Below, in pieces: positions 1 to 10,986 of a DNA stretch of 64,000 nt. Made by a program: the position numbers and the translations under genes. Within the stretch, counting starts at the first letter, position 1. The number at the start of each line of letters is the position of its first letter. Below the pieces are notes generated by a model, which ran no database searches, was not told the origin of the DNA, and worked only from the letters and a program-made list of their open reading frames with translations. Source of the stretch: Raphanus sativus (lineage: Eukaryota > Streptophyta > Magnoliopsida > Brassicales > Brassicaceae); assembly GCF_000801105.2 (NCBI RefSeq), contig NC_079515.1, positions 6,634,001 through 6,698,000 of the forward strand, written 5' to 3'.

Positions 1-1526
1 CAGTTCGACTATGTGAAAGCCGGACAACCGAAACAAGGAGCCCTCCGTGGTGTGCAAGGAAGTAGAGGTTTAACACGAGATGTAAGCTAAGAAGGTTTAA
101 TTAATTTTCCTAGGATGATTTTTTTTTTTTGTACTGACATTGTAAACCACTGCAGTTTTTGATTAACCATCCGGACGAGCATCTGGTTTCAGTCGAGGGT
201 TGGTACGATCCCTCCAATGTCATCTTGGGAATCCAGTTCAAAACTAACCTGAAGACTTCTGATTACTTCGGCTATGAGTTCGATGGTACTGGTACTAAAT
301 TTACTCTCCAAGTTCAAGACAAAAAGATCATTGGGTTCCACGGTTTCGCCAGCGACCATCTCAATTCCATTGGAGCTTATTTCGTTCCCGTATCCTCCAC
401 CCCCACCAATCCTAACGTTCCACCCACGAAGCTTGACGCTAAGGGTGGTGAGTCTGGAGCTGAGTGGGACGATGGTGCTCACGACGATGTTAAAAAGGTC
501 TCTGTTGGACAAGGCACAGATGGTATAGCAGCCGTCATGTTTGAATACAGAAACGGTTCTTCAGTTGTTATTGGAGCTGAACGTGGGACACCAACAATGC
601 TTGGATACGAAGGGGTACGTTAAAAGTTAAAACCGATATGTACTAGAGTTTTTCCCTTCTTTTTTTTTTTTGAAAAATTCTATGTGAAAAAAAAAATAGT
701 TTAAATATTTTTGTTACGCCTTCCTCTTGTGCAGTTTGAGCTTGCATCTGATGAATACATAACCATCGTGGAAGGAACCTTCGACAAAATCTTAGGAAGT
801 GATGGCCTGACACGTCTCACTTTCCATACTAACAAGGATACATATGGTCCGTATGGTATCGAAGGTAGTGCACACTTTGACTTCAAGGCGGAAGGTCACA
901 AGATAACGGGGTTCCATGGACGAGCTGGTGCTACTATTACTGCTATTGGAGTTTACTTAGCTCCATTAGGTACCACCCCCTTGATTCCTGCAGAACCAAG
1001 CAAGAAGCTAGACGCTAAGGGTGGTGATGGAGGAGCAACATGGGATGATGGCGCTTTCGACGGCGTACGCAAAGTGTCTGTAGGACAAGCCGAAGATGGT
1101 ATAGGAGCGGTTAAGTTTGTGTACAACAAAGGTTCTTCTGAGATCGTAGGAGATGAACATGGAAAGAGTACTCTACTCGGATTCGAAGAGGTACTATAGC
1201 TTAGTTCTTTCTGTTTTCTTTATCATTTTTTTAACATATGGACTAAATTTCAGTTTTGGTTACTTTGATTCCAGTTTGAGCTTAACTATCCAAGTGAGTA
1301 CATCACGGAAGTACATGGCACATGCGACACAATCTTTGGGAGCCAATCCGCGATCATTACCATGCTTACGTTCAAGACTAATAAGCCAGCAACATATGGT
1401 CCCTTTGGGCTTACTGCTGGCCCACCCTTCGAACTCAAACTGGATGGCCACAAGATTGTTGGGTTCCATGGAAGTGCTGGTGATCTGCTTCACAAATTTG
1501 GAGTCCATGTCCTTCCCATCAACTGA
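1..1526 (+). CDS. Jacalin-related lectin, multi-domain, 3' part (5' end outside window)
   Basis: Mannose-binding-type jacalin lectin, probably one of the JAL33/JAL34 or myrosinase-binding group. Four exons are visible: 1-81, 156-614, 735-1190 and 1275-1526 (stop TGA). All junctions are phase 0 with GT/AG borders. Each intron falls inside a jacalin domain, between the WDDG-containing N-half and the half carrying the GFHG motif. Three domain C-halves are present, with GxxxD-position motifs GFASD, GRAGA and GSAGD. The two complete N-halves, in exons 2 and 3, keep the GG loop (AKGG before WDDG). The last domain has both GG and GSAGD, so it should be able to bind sugar. No signal peptide can be judged because the start is missing. 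A poly(A) signal AATAAA lies at 1682. The gene converges on the lectin gene at 1928-3547. The family assignment is firm; which Arabidopsis member it matches is not. Confidence 0.88.
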
Positions 1527-1927
1527 TTCCTGGAGATCTTGAATTTGTCACACTTTTGTGGTCTTTTGCACGTTGAACTTTGAATTGCTGTTTCTGGTTT
1601 CTGTTTGTTTCATCGCTTCAGTGGTTGACGTCTTTTCTTTGTGTTATTGTTCTGTCTTTTGTTGGATTTGTGATCCATTTTAATAAAAGAAGCGTGTTTC
1701 AATTGTTTCTCTACTTCCTTGAATCATAACATTTAGCACACTCCAAAAAGACACACATGGGTTTATTAAAATAACAATAGAAGAACCCTCCTTTATTTAG
1801 ATAGCCAATAGACAAGACAAACGTACATTAAGATATAAGACAAACCAAAAACAACAACAATAGACCATGCAACTCCATAAGTTCACATGATAATCTTATT
1901 CATACACAATATAAGATTGGTTCTGCA

Positions 1928-3547
1928 TCAGTTGGCTATGGGCGCCACTCTAACTCCGATCTTGTAAAGAAACTCACCAGATTGTCCATAGAACCCAACG
2001 ACCTTGTGGTCTTTCTTCTCCAGCACGAATTCAGTTCCTGAGTCCATTCCATACGGGTCAGAAATTCTCTTGTTTGTCTTGAATTTAAGACAGATGATGG
2101 CCGGTGCATCGACACCATAAATCTTGTCATAGTAGCCTATCACACCTGTGAGATATTCACCATCTTCAAGCACAAACTGCACGTTTTGCAACCAATTCAA
2201 TACTCAAAAACTCAACGGTTGTAAAGTAACAAAAAAAAAGTACTAGTTTCGAAGATGAAATCAAGAAAACAACCTCTTCAGCATCAAGCAATGACTTCTT
2301 CCCGTGAACACTTCCAAGGACAGGCTTTGAAGCATTTACATACTCAGCCTCGAAATAAGTCACACAAGAGTCACCTTGTCCTACATATATCTTCTTCACA
2401 TCATCATGAACACCATCGTCCCACTTAACTCCAGCGTCTCCACCTTGTGCTGGAATAGTATCGACGGGAGTCACTGGTGTTGACGTAGGAGCAATATAAA
2501 CTCCAAGAGAGTGGATCACGTCGCTTGCACTTCCATGGAATCCAACGATTTTGCCACCTCCTAGCTCTGCTTCTTGTCCAGAGGCCATTCCAAACGGCTG
2601 AGAAACTTTTCCCTTGAATGTCTTGAAGATAAGAGCGGTGATGATCTCTGTTGGTGTTCCAAAGAGTTTCTCGTAGTAAACTTTTACAGATGTTATGTAA
2701 TCATCTGAATCAAGCTCAAACTGCAAAACCATACATCAACAATTTCGATATTAGAAAAATATATAATATATACATTTCTTAAGCAAAAATCAAGAATACA
2801 AAAATCTATGTACCTCCTCTGGGTCAAGTAACGTCTTTTTACCATGTTCGAGTGATACAATCTTCCCATCTTTCTCATAATCAAACTTGACATAAACCAC
2901 ACCAGAGTCACCTTGTCCAACATACACTTTCTTGACATTCTCATAAGCACCACCATCGTCCCATAACTCTCCTCCACGACCACCTTGAGCTTCCAGCTTG
3001 GTCGGACCACCTGACGCCGGTGGAGTCACCGGAGTAGTTGGCGGTGTTATATAAGCCCCCAGGGAATGAATAGCATCACTGGAACTTCCATGGAATCCGA
3101 CGATCTTGCCACCTCCAAGCTCGGCTTCTGTTCCAGAAGCTAATCCAAAAGGCTGAGAAACTTTGCCTTTGAATGTTTTGAAGATAAGAGCCGTGATGAT
3201 CTCCACTGGCGTTCCAAAGAGCTTTTCGTAGTACACTTTCACGGATGTGATGTAATCTTCTGGATCAAGCTCAAACTAGCAAAAGAAAATCAAGAAAATC
3301 AAGAAAACTCTATTGGTCATTTGGTTGAACGTGTATAAAGAAAATGTTTTACCTCCTCTGGATCAAGAAGTGTCTTCTTCCCATGTTCGAGTGATACGAT
3401 CTTGCCGTCTTTCTCGTAATCAAACTTGACGTAAACCACACCAGAGTCACCTTGACCGACATACACTTTCTTGACGTTCTCATAAACACCACCATCGTCC
3501 CATAGCTCTCCTCCGCGGCCACCTTGAGCATCCAACTTTTTCGCCAT
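1928..3547 (-). CDS. JAL35: Jacalin lectin, JAL35/JR1-like (jasmonate-responsive lectin), three domains
   Basis: Four exons on the minus strand: 3547-3353, 3275-2814, 2720-2274 and 2176-1928. Their codon counts are 65, 154, 149 and 83, giving 450 residues. That is almost the length I recall for Arabidopsis JR1 (about 451). All introns are phase 0 with GT/AG borders. The protein starts [10 protein letters not shown] and has three jacalin domains, each with a GG loop and WDDG. The GxxxD-position motifs are GSSSD, GSASD and GQSGE, so domains 1 and 2 look competent for mannose-type ligands. There is no signal peptide, which fits a cytosolic or nucleocytoplasmic lectin. JR1 is jasmonate-induced in Arabidopsis; nothing in the sequence proves that here. 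The gene appears intact. In Arabidopsis its neighbour is MPPalpha, which here sits about 58 kb away at 61356. Confidence 0.92.
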
Positions 3548-3835
3548 TGTTCTTTCTTAAGCCTAAATTTAATTAAAAACGCATATGAAAATTATAGAAG
3601 ATTCACGAACATACATTCATCGTTGCCACTGACCACACTGAAAAAGGGACAATGATGAAACTAGTCTAAGTGGAAAACTACAATACTTCCACTAGATCTT
3701 TACATTAAACAATATTATCATATATGTTCGCGTAGATTCAGTTTCCTTTACGGATATTCACTAAAATTATAAAACTTGTAAAATATCGATTTTAGAAAGA
3801 AATAAAAAGGAGTAAGAGGGAAGAGAGAAAGATAA

Positions 3836-3912
3836 CCTTTTTAAGTGTGAGAAATGGAGATGAAGGGGAATGTGTGGCTTCATGCTTGATACTTTTTGTG
3901 TATATATAATAA
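3836..3912 (-). promoter_or_regulatory. Core promoter and 5' leader of the JAL35-like gene
   Basis: On the minus strand a TATA-like run (TTATATATAC) lies at about 3899-3909. It is followed by a pyrimidine-rich leader with CTTCATCTCC and TCTCTTCCC. A donor-like AAG|GTTATC near 3838 and an acceptor-like CTTAAG just before AAGAACA-ATG suggest an intron in the 5' UTR of roughly 280 bp. This is inferred from signal spacing only. The 500 bp further upstream hold no ORF worth naming. Confidence 0.45.
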
Positions 3913-4436
3913 TACAGTTTCGAATACGGACATTAAGTTTTACAAAATTAAAAATACCAATACTAACCACTTTTTTTTCCTTAGGCTTGAGTTATACAAC
4001 TCGTGCTCCACGAGGGAGGGAAGCTTCGATTAGTTAGCAATTTGTACCGAACAAAAAGGTACACTCGACACATCTTTATTGCACGAGAAAAAATATAATA
4101 GTAGTGTACCTTAGCAGTTGAGTTATTTTGTTTTAATGAAAGTTGTGACTAGAACCCCAAAATTCAAACTAGTAAAAAGATCCCATAAAATAAATAAATA
4201 AAAACGAATAAGAAAGCATCAAGAATCAAGAGATCAGTTATCTTTGAGATCATTTTTAGGCCATGCGCAGCAAAGGTATCTTAATAGATCTCTTATCATT
4301 AGATCAATGAAATTAAATGAATAAGGAAGAGAGAGAGAATGAAGAACGCTTCCGAGTGCAGACTTCTGAAAGTTAGGAAGAGACTCCATTTCTATTTGTT
4401 TTCTTTCCATTGGCTAAATTTAATTTAACTTTCAGA

Positions 4437-4680
4437 AGTTCATATTAAAAGTTCATATTATACTTTGACCAAAAAAAAAGTTCATATTATACTAATTTTT
4501 CAACCACTAATTATGCTCTTAGGGGCACTAATTTTTAACTAAAAGTTCATATTATACTAATTTTTACTAATTTTTCATATTAAAAGTTCATATTATACTT
4601 ATATTCTGTATTATATGAAAGTTCATATATTATATTAATTTTTCAACCACTAATGATGCTCTTAGGGGCACTATTAGTGA
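4437..4680. repeat. Short degenerate tandem repeat around AAAGTTCATATTATACTAAT
   Basis: The phrase AAAGTTCATATTATACTAAT followed by TTTTCAACCACTAATnATGCTCTTAGGGGCAC recurs several times between 4437 and 4680, at irregular spacing. It has no coding content. The stretch from 3913 to 4437 is plain AT-rich intergenic DNA. Confidence 0.6.
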
Positions 4681-4875
4681 TAATATTTCAATGAATACCT
4701 ATCAATTAAAGTAATGAAAAGAATTGAAATAGAAGAAGAGATAATGAAAGTTTGTTAGAATCAGTTGTTTATAAAGGCACCGCAAAGGAGATGGTGAGAC
4801 ATAATTATACACCTATCAACTCTATAATAATTCAATTAATTTAAAGCAAATGAAACATAAATAGAGAATTTAATA

Positions 4876-5104
4876 CTCCTTCCGTTTCTCAATAAATATC
4901 GTTGTAGAGAAAATTTTTCGTTGCAAAATAAATGTCGTTTTAGTATTTCAATGCAGAATTTATTAACTTTATTCTTCATTTTATTTTTCTATTGGTTAAG
5001 ATGTATGGGTAATGATGTTTTTATATGGAAAATATGCAAAATTTAATGATTTCTTAATCTGTGTGCACAACTCTAAAACGACACTTATTCAGAAACAGAG
5101 AGAT
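4876..5104. mobile_element. Stowaway-type MITE (Tc1/mariner)
   Basis: The left end starts CTCCTTCCGTTTCTCAATAA after TA. The right end, read in reverse complement, is CTCTGTTTCTGAATAAGTGT before a TA-rich run. These match the plant Stowaway consensus of CTCC...GTTTC. It is non-coding, about 230 bp, and probably inserted at TA. The exact right border is blurred by an ATT microsatellite at 5105-5121. Confidence 0.6.
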
Positions 5105-5192
5105 TATTATTATTATTATTTTTTGTTACTGAGAAACAGAGGGATTATATGAGAAACAAATTGAGATTTTCTCTGCAGTGCCATGCTCTTAG

Positions 5193-5468
5193 TCTTAGAG
5201 CAGCTCCAACAGGGAAAGCTCCACTTAGAGTCTTTAAAATGCAAAATATTAACTTTTTAATAAAATTAAGTTAATTGATTAAAATTTAATTTTCTTTTTA
5301 AAGGTTAACCAATTATAAGCAAGCATTTTGACTATAAGTTTTTCACAGGTTTTTTAAATCTGTTTCCTATGAACTTTTTATCACTCTCTCTTTTCTCCTT
5401 TAACATTTTGATTTAGTTTTAATTATAAGAAACCCATTAGCAACTTCTTGTTAGAGCTGTTCTTAGAG
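5193..5468. mobile_element. MITE with TTAGAGCAGCTCCAAC-type inverted ends
   Basis: The left end reads TCTTAGAGCAGCTCCAAC. The right end, reverse complemented, reads TCTAAGAACAGCTCTAAC. The interior is AT-rich and non-coding. This is a common Brassicaceae MITE terminus. The superfamily (hAT or Harbinger) cannot be decided from the ends alone. Confidence 0.5.
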
Positions 5469-5977
5469 ACAAGTCTTTCTAAGTGAGTACCTAATATTAG
5501 TTTAATAATATTTGTAAATGTAATTTGTTACGAGATTAAAATTAGAGACGAAAGAGGTGGGCTATGGTTCGTGGCATTAGAATTAGAATTTAGAAGTGCA
5601 CTGAGGACGACCATTTGTCTCTTTTTCTCTCCAGCTATAACAACGAAACTGTTACACTCGTTATTCACGTGAGCTATATGCATATTTCCAAGTTGGGTAC
5701 TCTTCTCTTAAAAAAAAACAGAAAAAGAACCTTTCTTTTTTATGAAATGTGAATTTTTTTTTATGAAATGTGAAATTTATTGATCTATGTAAAAAGAATA
5801 GGTATTTACATCAGCCCTTCAATCACTTATGCTTGTACTTCAAACCATCTTTGCATTATACCAACCAGCTTGTGATCAGACCTATAACCCAGAGAAGTGA
5901 TTTTGTTGCAAATTATCAACAGTTCGGAAGAAGTTTGTTACTCTCTCAAAGCTCAATAATCCACAAATCATGGGAAT
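5469..5977. other. Intergenic, no recognised feature
   Basis: AT-rich DNA with only short chance ORFs. No repeat or gene family is recognisable. Confidence 0.6.
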
Positions 5978-8215
5978 AAAAAAAGAGAAAATTGCTAAAA
6001 CGGAACAAAAAAACAGCATAAATATCTTTTCTGGTATAATATCATCCTTAAGTTGTCCATTTAGTATATTTTTTTTCATTATCTCAAAACTAATCCTTAA
6101 CTAATCAAATTAAACACATTAAACACAATTTAAAAGTTTAATTGAATTTTAAAAATTGTAATAAAAAGGAAAAAAGAATTAAAAACATTAAAACTTTAAA
6201 AGTTTTATGTTTTTATCGAAAAGTTTTCAAATACTTTAAATTTCTTTATAAAAATAAAATTTGTAAAACGTTTTTTTATAAATTATATTTAACATTTTCA
6301 TTAATTTTTTTATAATGTTTTATTTTTGTTTTTATTAAGCTTACAAAGTTTTTTATTAAAGTTTTATTAAAAAAGTTTTACAAAGTTTTATTTTTATTAA
6401 AAAAGTTCTACAAGGTTTTTATTTTTTACAAAAGTTTTGAAAACTTTAAAATTTTAAAAGTTTATTTTTATTAAAAATTTGAATAAAAAAGAAAAGAACG
6501 TTTAAAAAAAGTTTAATAAAAAGGAAAAAAACGTCTTTAACAAGGTAAATCGACCTATACACGTTTTAGTAAGTCAGAATATTACAAATATTTGTAAAAG
6601 ATATTCTTAACTGAAACTTCCATTATTTTAGCTAAAATCATATCTTTTATGGGAAAACTGCCAAAACGGAACAAAAATTCAGCATGGTTGTCCTACTGTA
6701 TAAAACCATAATTTAGTTGTCCTTTTAGTATAATTTCTTTCATAATCCCAAAACTAACCCTTGATTAATCTAATTAAACATATTAAGTTAATATAATTTA
6801 AAACAAATAATAATTAAAAACGTTTAAAAAGGGAAAATAAAAATAAAAACTTTTAAATTTTTTTAATAAAAATAAACTTTGTAAAACTTAATAAAAATAA
6901 AAATAAAAATAACTTACAATCTTTTTTAACAAAAATGTTAAATCAACCTAATAAAAACAGTTTACAGAGTTTTATTTTTATAAAAAGTTTAAAATATTTG
7001 TAAAAATATTTTTTAATAAAAATAGACTTTGTAAAAATAAAAATAATTTACAAATTCTTTTAATAAAAAACATTAAATAAACTTATTAAAAAACATTTTA
7101 CAAATTTTTATTTTTATAAAAAGTTTTAAACGTTTTTAATAAAACTTTAATTAAATAAAAAATATAAACTTTATAAAAATAAAAATAAAACTTTACAAAA
7201 AAAAATTCATAAAAACTTTAAACTAACTTTATAAAAAACATTTTAAAAATTTTTATTTTTATAAAAAGTTTAAAACGGTTATAACCTTTTAATTTTATCT
7301 AACTTTTTAATAAAAATAGAACTTTTAAAAATGTTTTTAATAAAACTTTAATAAAAATAAAATTTGTAAACTTTACAAAAATAAAAATAAAACTTTACAA
7401 AAAATTGCAAAAAATTTCAAAACACCACATGTTGTATAGATATGTATCATAGAGAACAAGAATTTGTGAAAAAAATCAAAAGAAAAACTATGGAAAAACC
7501 ATAGATTAATGAAGAAGACAAGATAGAATCATTTTTTTAAAAACTTTTGACAAGTAAAATCGAAAATAACACGTTTTAGGAAGTTAGAATATTTTTAGGA
7601 GATTTTTAGAATATTTCCTTAACTGAAATTTTCATTAATTTTCGCAAAAATCAGATAATCTTATCCGTAGAAGGCGCATTCTAAAAGTTTAGAAGATTGA
7701 CAAAAATCTAGAACACGCTTTCTATTTTTAGTAGACGGAATAGTACATTCTAGAAAATACATTCTGCGAAATTTAGAATACTTAATAAAAGTAGAAGATG
7801 CTTCCGGACGAAAAGTAGATAGCTTTAGAATTAGTAGAATGCGCATTCCATTTTTTTAGAAAATTAGTAAATAGTAGAATGTACGTTCTAAAAATAGTAG
7901 ATGAACGTGTTTGTTTTAGAAATCGCTTTCTACTATACCATTTTCCGTAGAAGACACACTCTACCTTTAGTAGAACGTATTTTCAAATTTTTATTTATTA
8001 ACTTTTTGAAAAAGGAAAAAATACCAGCTTGTGTATATAGGTGTTTTATTAATTATTTATATTTTTAATATTTTTTTTGATTCACAAAAGTATTTTTTTC
8101 ATTAGTTTTCAAAATACAAATGGTAGAAAAGAAAAAAATTGGACAAAAAAAAATTTATACCAAAGGGACAACACCCTTATTTTTTTGTTCTCTATTGGCA
8201 ATTTTCTCTTTTTAA
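5978..8215. mobile_element. Non-autonomous inverted-repeat element, A+T-extreme
   Basis: The left end (about 5984) reads AGAGAAAATTGCTAAAACGG, then AACAAAAAAACAGC. The right end (8140-8212), reverse complemented, reads AGAGAAAATTGCCAATAGAG, then AACAAAAAAATAAG. The two are imperfect terminal inverted repeats that also share a GGTATAA block. A second copy of the left end begins near 6648 (AAAACTGCCAAAACGGAACA), so the element is either tandemly built or nested. The interior is low-complexity AAACTTT/AATAAAA sequence without a transposase. From 7640 to 7970 short TTCCGTAGAAG and AGTAGAATG motifs recur. It resembles non-autonomous MULEs, but no clear target duplication was found. Confidence 0.5.
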
Positions 8216-8957
8216 TCCGTAGAAATTTTTGCTAAAATCATATTTTCTTTTCCGTAGAAGGCACTTTCTACACAGCTTAGAACCAAGACAAAAATTCCAT
8301 AATCAGATTTTACCTCGTGTAGCCGTATGAGTAGTGTTTAGATTTTGCATTCCTATAATTTCAGAATACCTCATAATAGTAGAAACTGTATTAGAAGAAA
8401 AAGTAACTAACTTAACAATTAGTAGAATTCGTATTCCCCATTTTATAAGTTTACTAGGGTCAACCCGCCCGTATTTTATTTGTGATCTATGTTATTACTT
8501 TTTGTATAATTTTATAGTTTGTGGTTTAGGTTTACATTTGCAAAAGATGTATGATAAAAAAAAGGATCATATAACATCATATAAATAGTATTAAAAAAAC
8601 AAATGATATCATTGAGACAGTTATTAATAAACGATACAAAATATTTGTTTTAACTTCAGTTATTGTAATTAGTGTTGTTATTAACTTATATTTGTCTATA
8701 TTAATCTTTTTAAGTAAGTGAAGATCAATTAAAGATATACTGTATTTTTATATACGTGTAAAATATGCAGTTTGTCTAAACTAAAAATAATTTTAATTTT
8801 TACTATTATTTATGTTGTTCTTATTAGAAATCAAAGGTTTAATAAACTAATAAAAAGATTTTATTTTTAATTTATGTAACTATTTTATATTTTTAGTATT
8901 TGTTATATTTTTATTAGAAAATTAAAAAATAAAAAATACTTGTCACTACAGTTGATA
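8216..8957. other. Intergenic; possible Helitron 3' end
   Basis: Short repeats with TCCGTAGAAG continue to about 8290. At 8454, CTAGGGTCAACCCGCCCG looks like the reverse complement of a Helitron 3' terminus, but no matching 5' end is visible. Otherwise this is AT-rich non-coding DNA. Confidence 0.35.
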
Positions 8958-10078
8958 TCTATACTATTATTTGCGAAGTGATTTAATCAAACTCTCACGT
9001 TAAAAGTTAGAGTGGTTAAAGTCGATGATACCCTTAATGAATTATATATATAATTAATTATATAATCAAAAACGAAATTTATTAATAATATTATTTATTT
9101 TTAAAAAAGTAAGATAATTCTTATGTATTTTGTTGTTATTTTAAAATATTTTTCAGTTATAAAAATTAAAATAAGATATAAAACAATTTATAAAAAATAA
9201 GTGTTTAAAATCAATATTACCTTTAATGATTTTTAAATATAATTAATTATATAACTAAAACTGATTTTTCGCAATTGAGCTCTCACGTTAAAAGTTAGAG
9301 TGGTCAAAATTGATGATATCTTTAATGAATTATATATTATATGTATAATTAATTATATAATCAAAAAAAAAATTATTAATAATATTGTTTATTTTTAAAA
9401 GTAAAATATTTATTATATATTGTGTTGTTATCTTAAAAATATTTTTCGATTAAAAAGTTGAAAATTAGACATAAACAATTTATAATAATTAAGTGGTTAA
9501 AATAAATATTGTTTTTTTAATTTTATTAATTTTTTAATAAGATTATTCTTATGTATTTTTTTGTTATCTTAAAAAAAATAATTATAAAACTTAAAATAAG
9601 ATAAACAATTTATTATAATTAAGTGGCTAAAGTCAATATTACCTTTAATGAATTTTATATATAACTAATTATATAATTAAAAAGATTTTTTTATTAATAA
9701 TATTAGAATTTTTTTAATAGGATAGTTTTTATATATTGTGTTGTTATCTTAAAATTTATTTTTCAATTATAAAAATATTAAATAACATATAAACTATTTA
9801 TAATTAAATATTAACCAAGTAAAACCATTTTGTATAAATATATTTTGTAAAATATTTCTAACATATGAATGTTTTCTTTTAAAATATTAACACAATTATA
9901 AACATATATATTTTAATGAAATGTTTTTGTAACATATATATATATAGCTTGATGTTTGTTTTTTTTTTTTTGAAAACATATATAATAAATTATCATGCTG
10001 GTTTTTGAATTAATAAAATATAAACTAATAAAATATTTGTAAGACGATCAAGCCCGCACGTGCATGCAAAACATTTAG
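8958..10078 (+). mobile_element. Helitron-like element with internal tandem repeats
   Basis: It starts TCTATACTATTATTTGCGAA directly after an A, the 5' terminus seen on the other Helitrons in this window. It ends near GCCCGCACGTGCATGC...TTTAG followed by T, which is a poor version of the hairpin-plus-CTRR 3' end. Inside, a unit containing CTCACGTTAAAAGTTAGAGT, then GTCAAAATTGATGATA and TTAATGAATTATATAT, recurs at about 8994, 9283, 9490 and 9622, becoming more degenerate. There is no coding sequence. Confidence 0.45.
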
Positions 10079-10269
10079 TTCAATACATACATTATGAATT
10101 ATTTCTCATTCTTATATATTTATTTTTGAATGTGTTGGTACTTTTCTATACATTTTTAAACCTATTGATTTAGATAATAAAAACGAATCTATTTACAATT
10201 TTTTTCTAAAGTTAGTAAAATAACATAGCAATCTAGAATTGATTATTTAAGTTAGGGGTGGGCAACCGG

Positions 10270-10412
10270 GGTACCATTCAGTTTTCGGTTCCATTTTAAT
10301 CGGGTTCGGTTTGTTATGGTTGCAGAAAACCAACCCCATTCGGATATATTTAAATTTTGGTTCGGGACCGGTTCGGGTGTTCCGCGGTTCGGTTCGGTGT
10401 TGGTTTATTTTT
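10270..10412. repeat. Left subterminal GGTTCGG repeats of the hAT element
   Basis: Clustered GGTTCGG, ACCGGTTCGGG and CGGTTCGGTTCGG motifs lie next to the left terminus. A mirror cluster with ACCGAACCGACC and GGGTTCGGTTCGGG lies at 14205-14372 inside the right terminus. Confidence 0.7.
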
Positions 10413-10986
10413 TTGGTATTGGTATAAACCGAAATACTAACGGGTTTATGCCCCAAATGGACTTTCGGTTCTTCGAGTTACTCGTTTGTAGTAAATGTAA
10501 CCATTTAAAATCTACAAAACTCATAACTTGCCATGCAAGTAAGGAGACACATCAATTTTGTTATTTAAAAACGAAATCAAATGGCAGAAAGACAAAGCAA
10601 AAAAAAAATCTTTAAACAAAAGCAAGCGTAAATATGAAATGAACCCGTTGATAGAAGTTTTATCATAAACGAAAGCAATATGAAATTGTGACTTCGCTTG
10701 CAAGCAAGCATAAATAACAAAACAGAGAAGCATAAATAACAAAACAGAGGTGAAACTAAAACTTATAATGCCAAAAAAAATACGATAACAAATATGAGAT
10801 AAACGAAAGGTGAAACGAAAGCAACATGTTTATTGAAATAAATAATTCAGAACAAATGCAAGAATTCAAAGAGCTAAAGCCAAAATATGATGAAAAACAT
10901 AGTATTCGATAAAATAAAAAAACTGAACTTAAAAAACTTCAAAGCTTCAACTCAAATCACCAATCTTCAACCATGAACTTCAAACT

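Noticed and set aside
8454..8475. Complete reversed Helitron starting at CTAGGGTCAACCCG
   Set aside because: No TAGA|T partner end was found downstream, so only a possible end fragment is noted.
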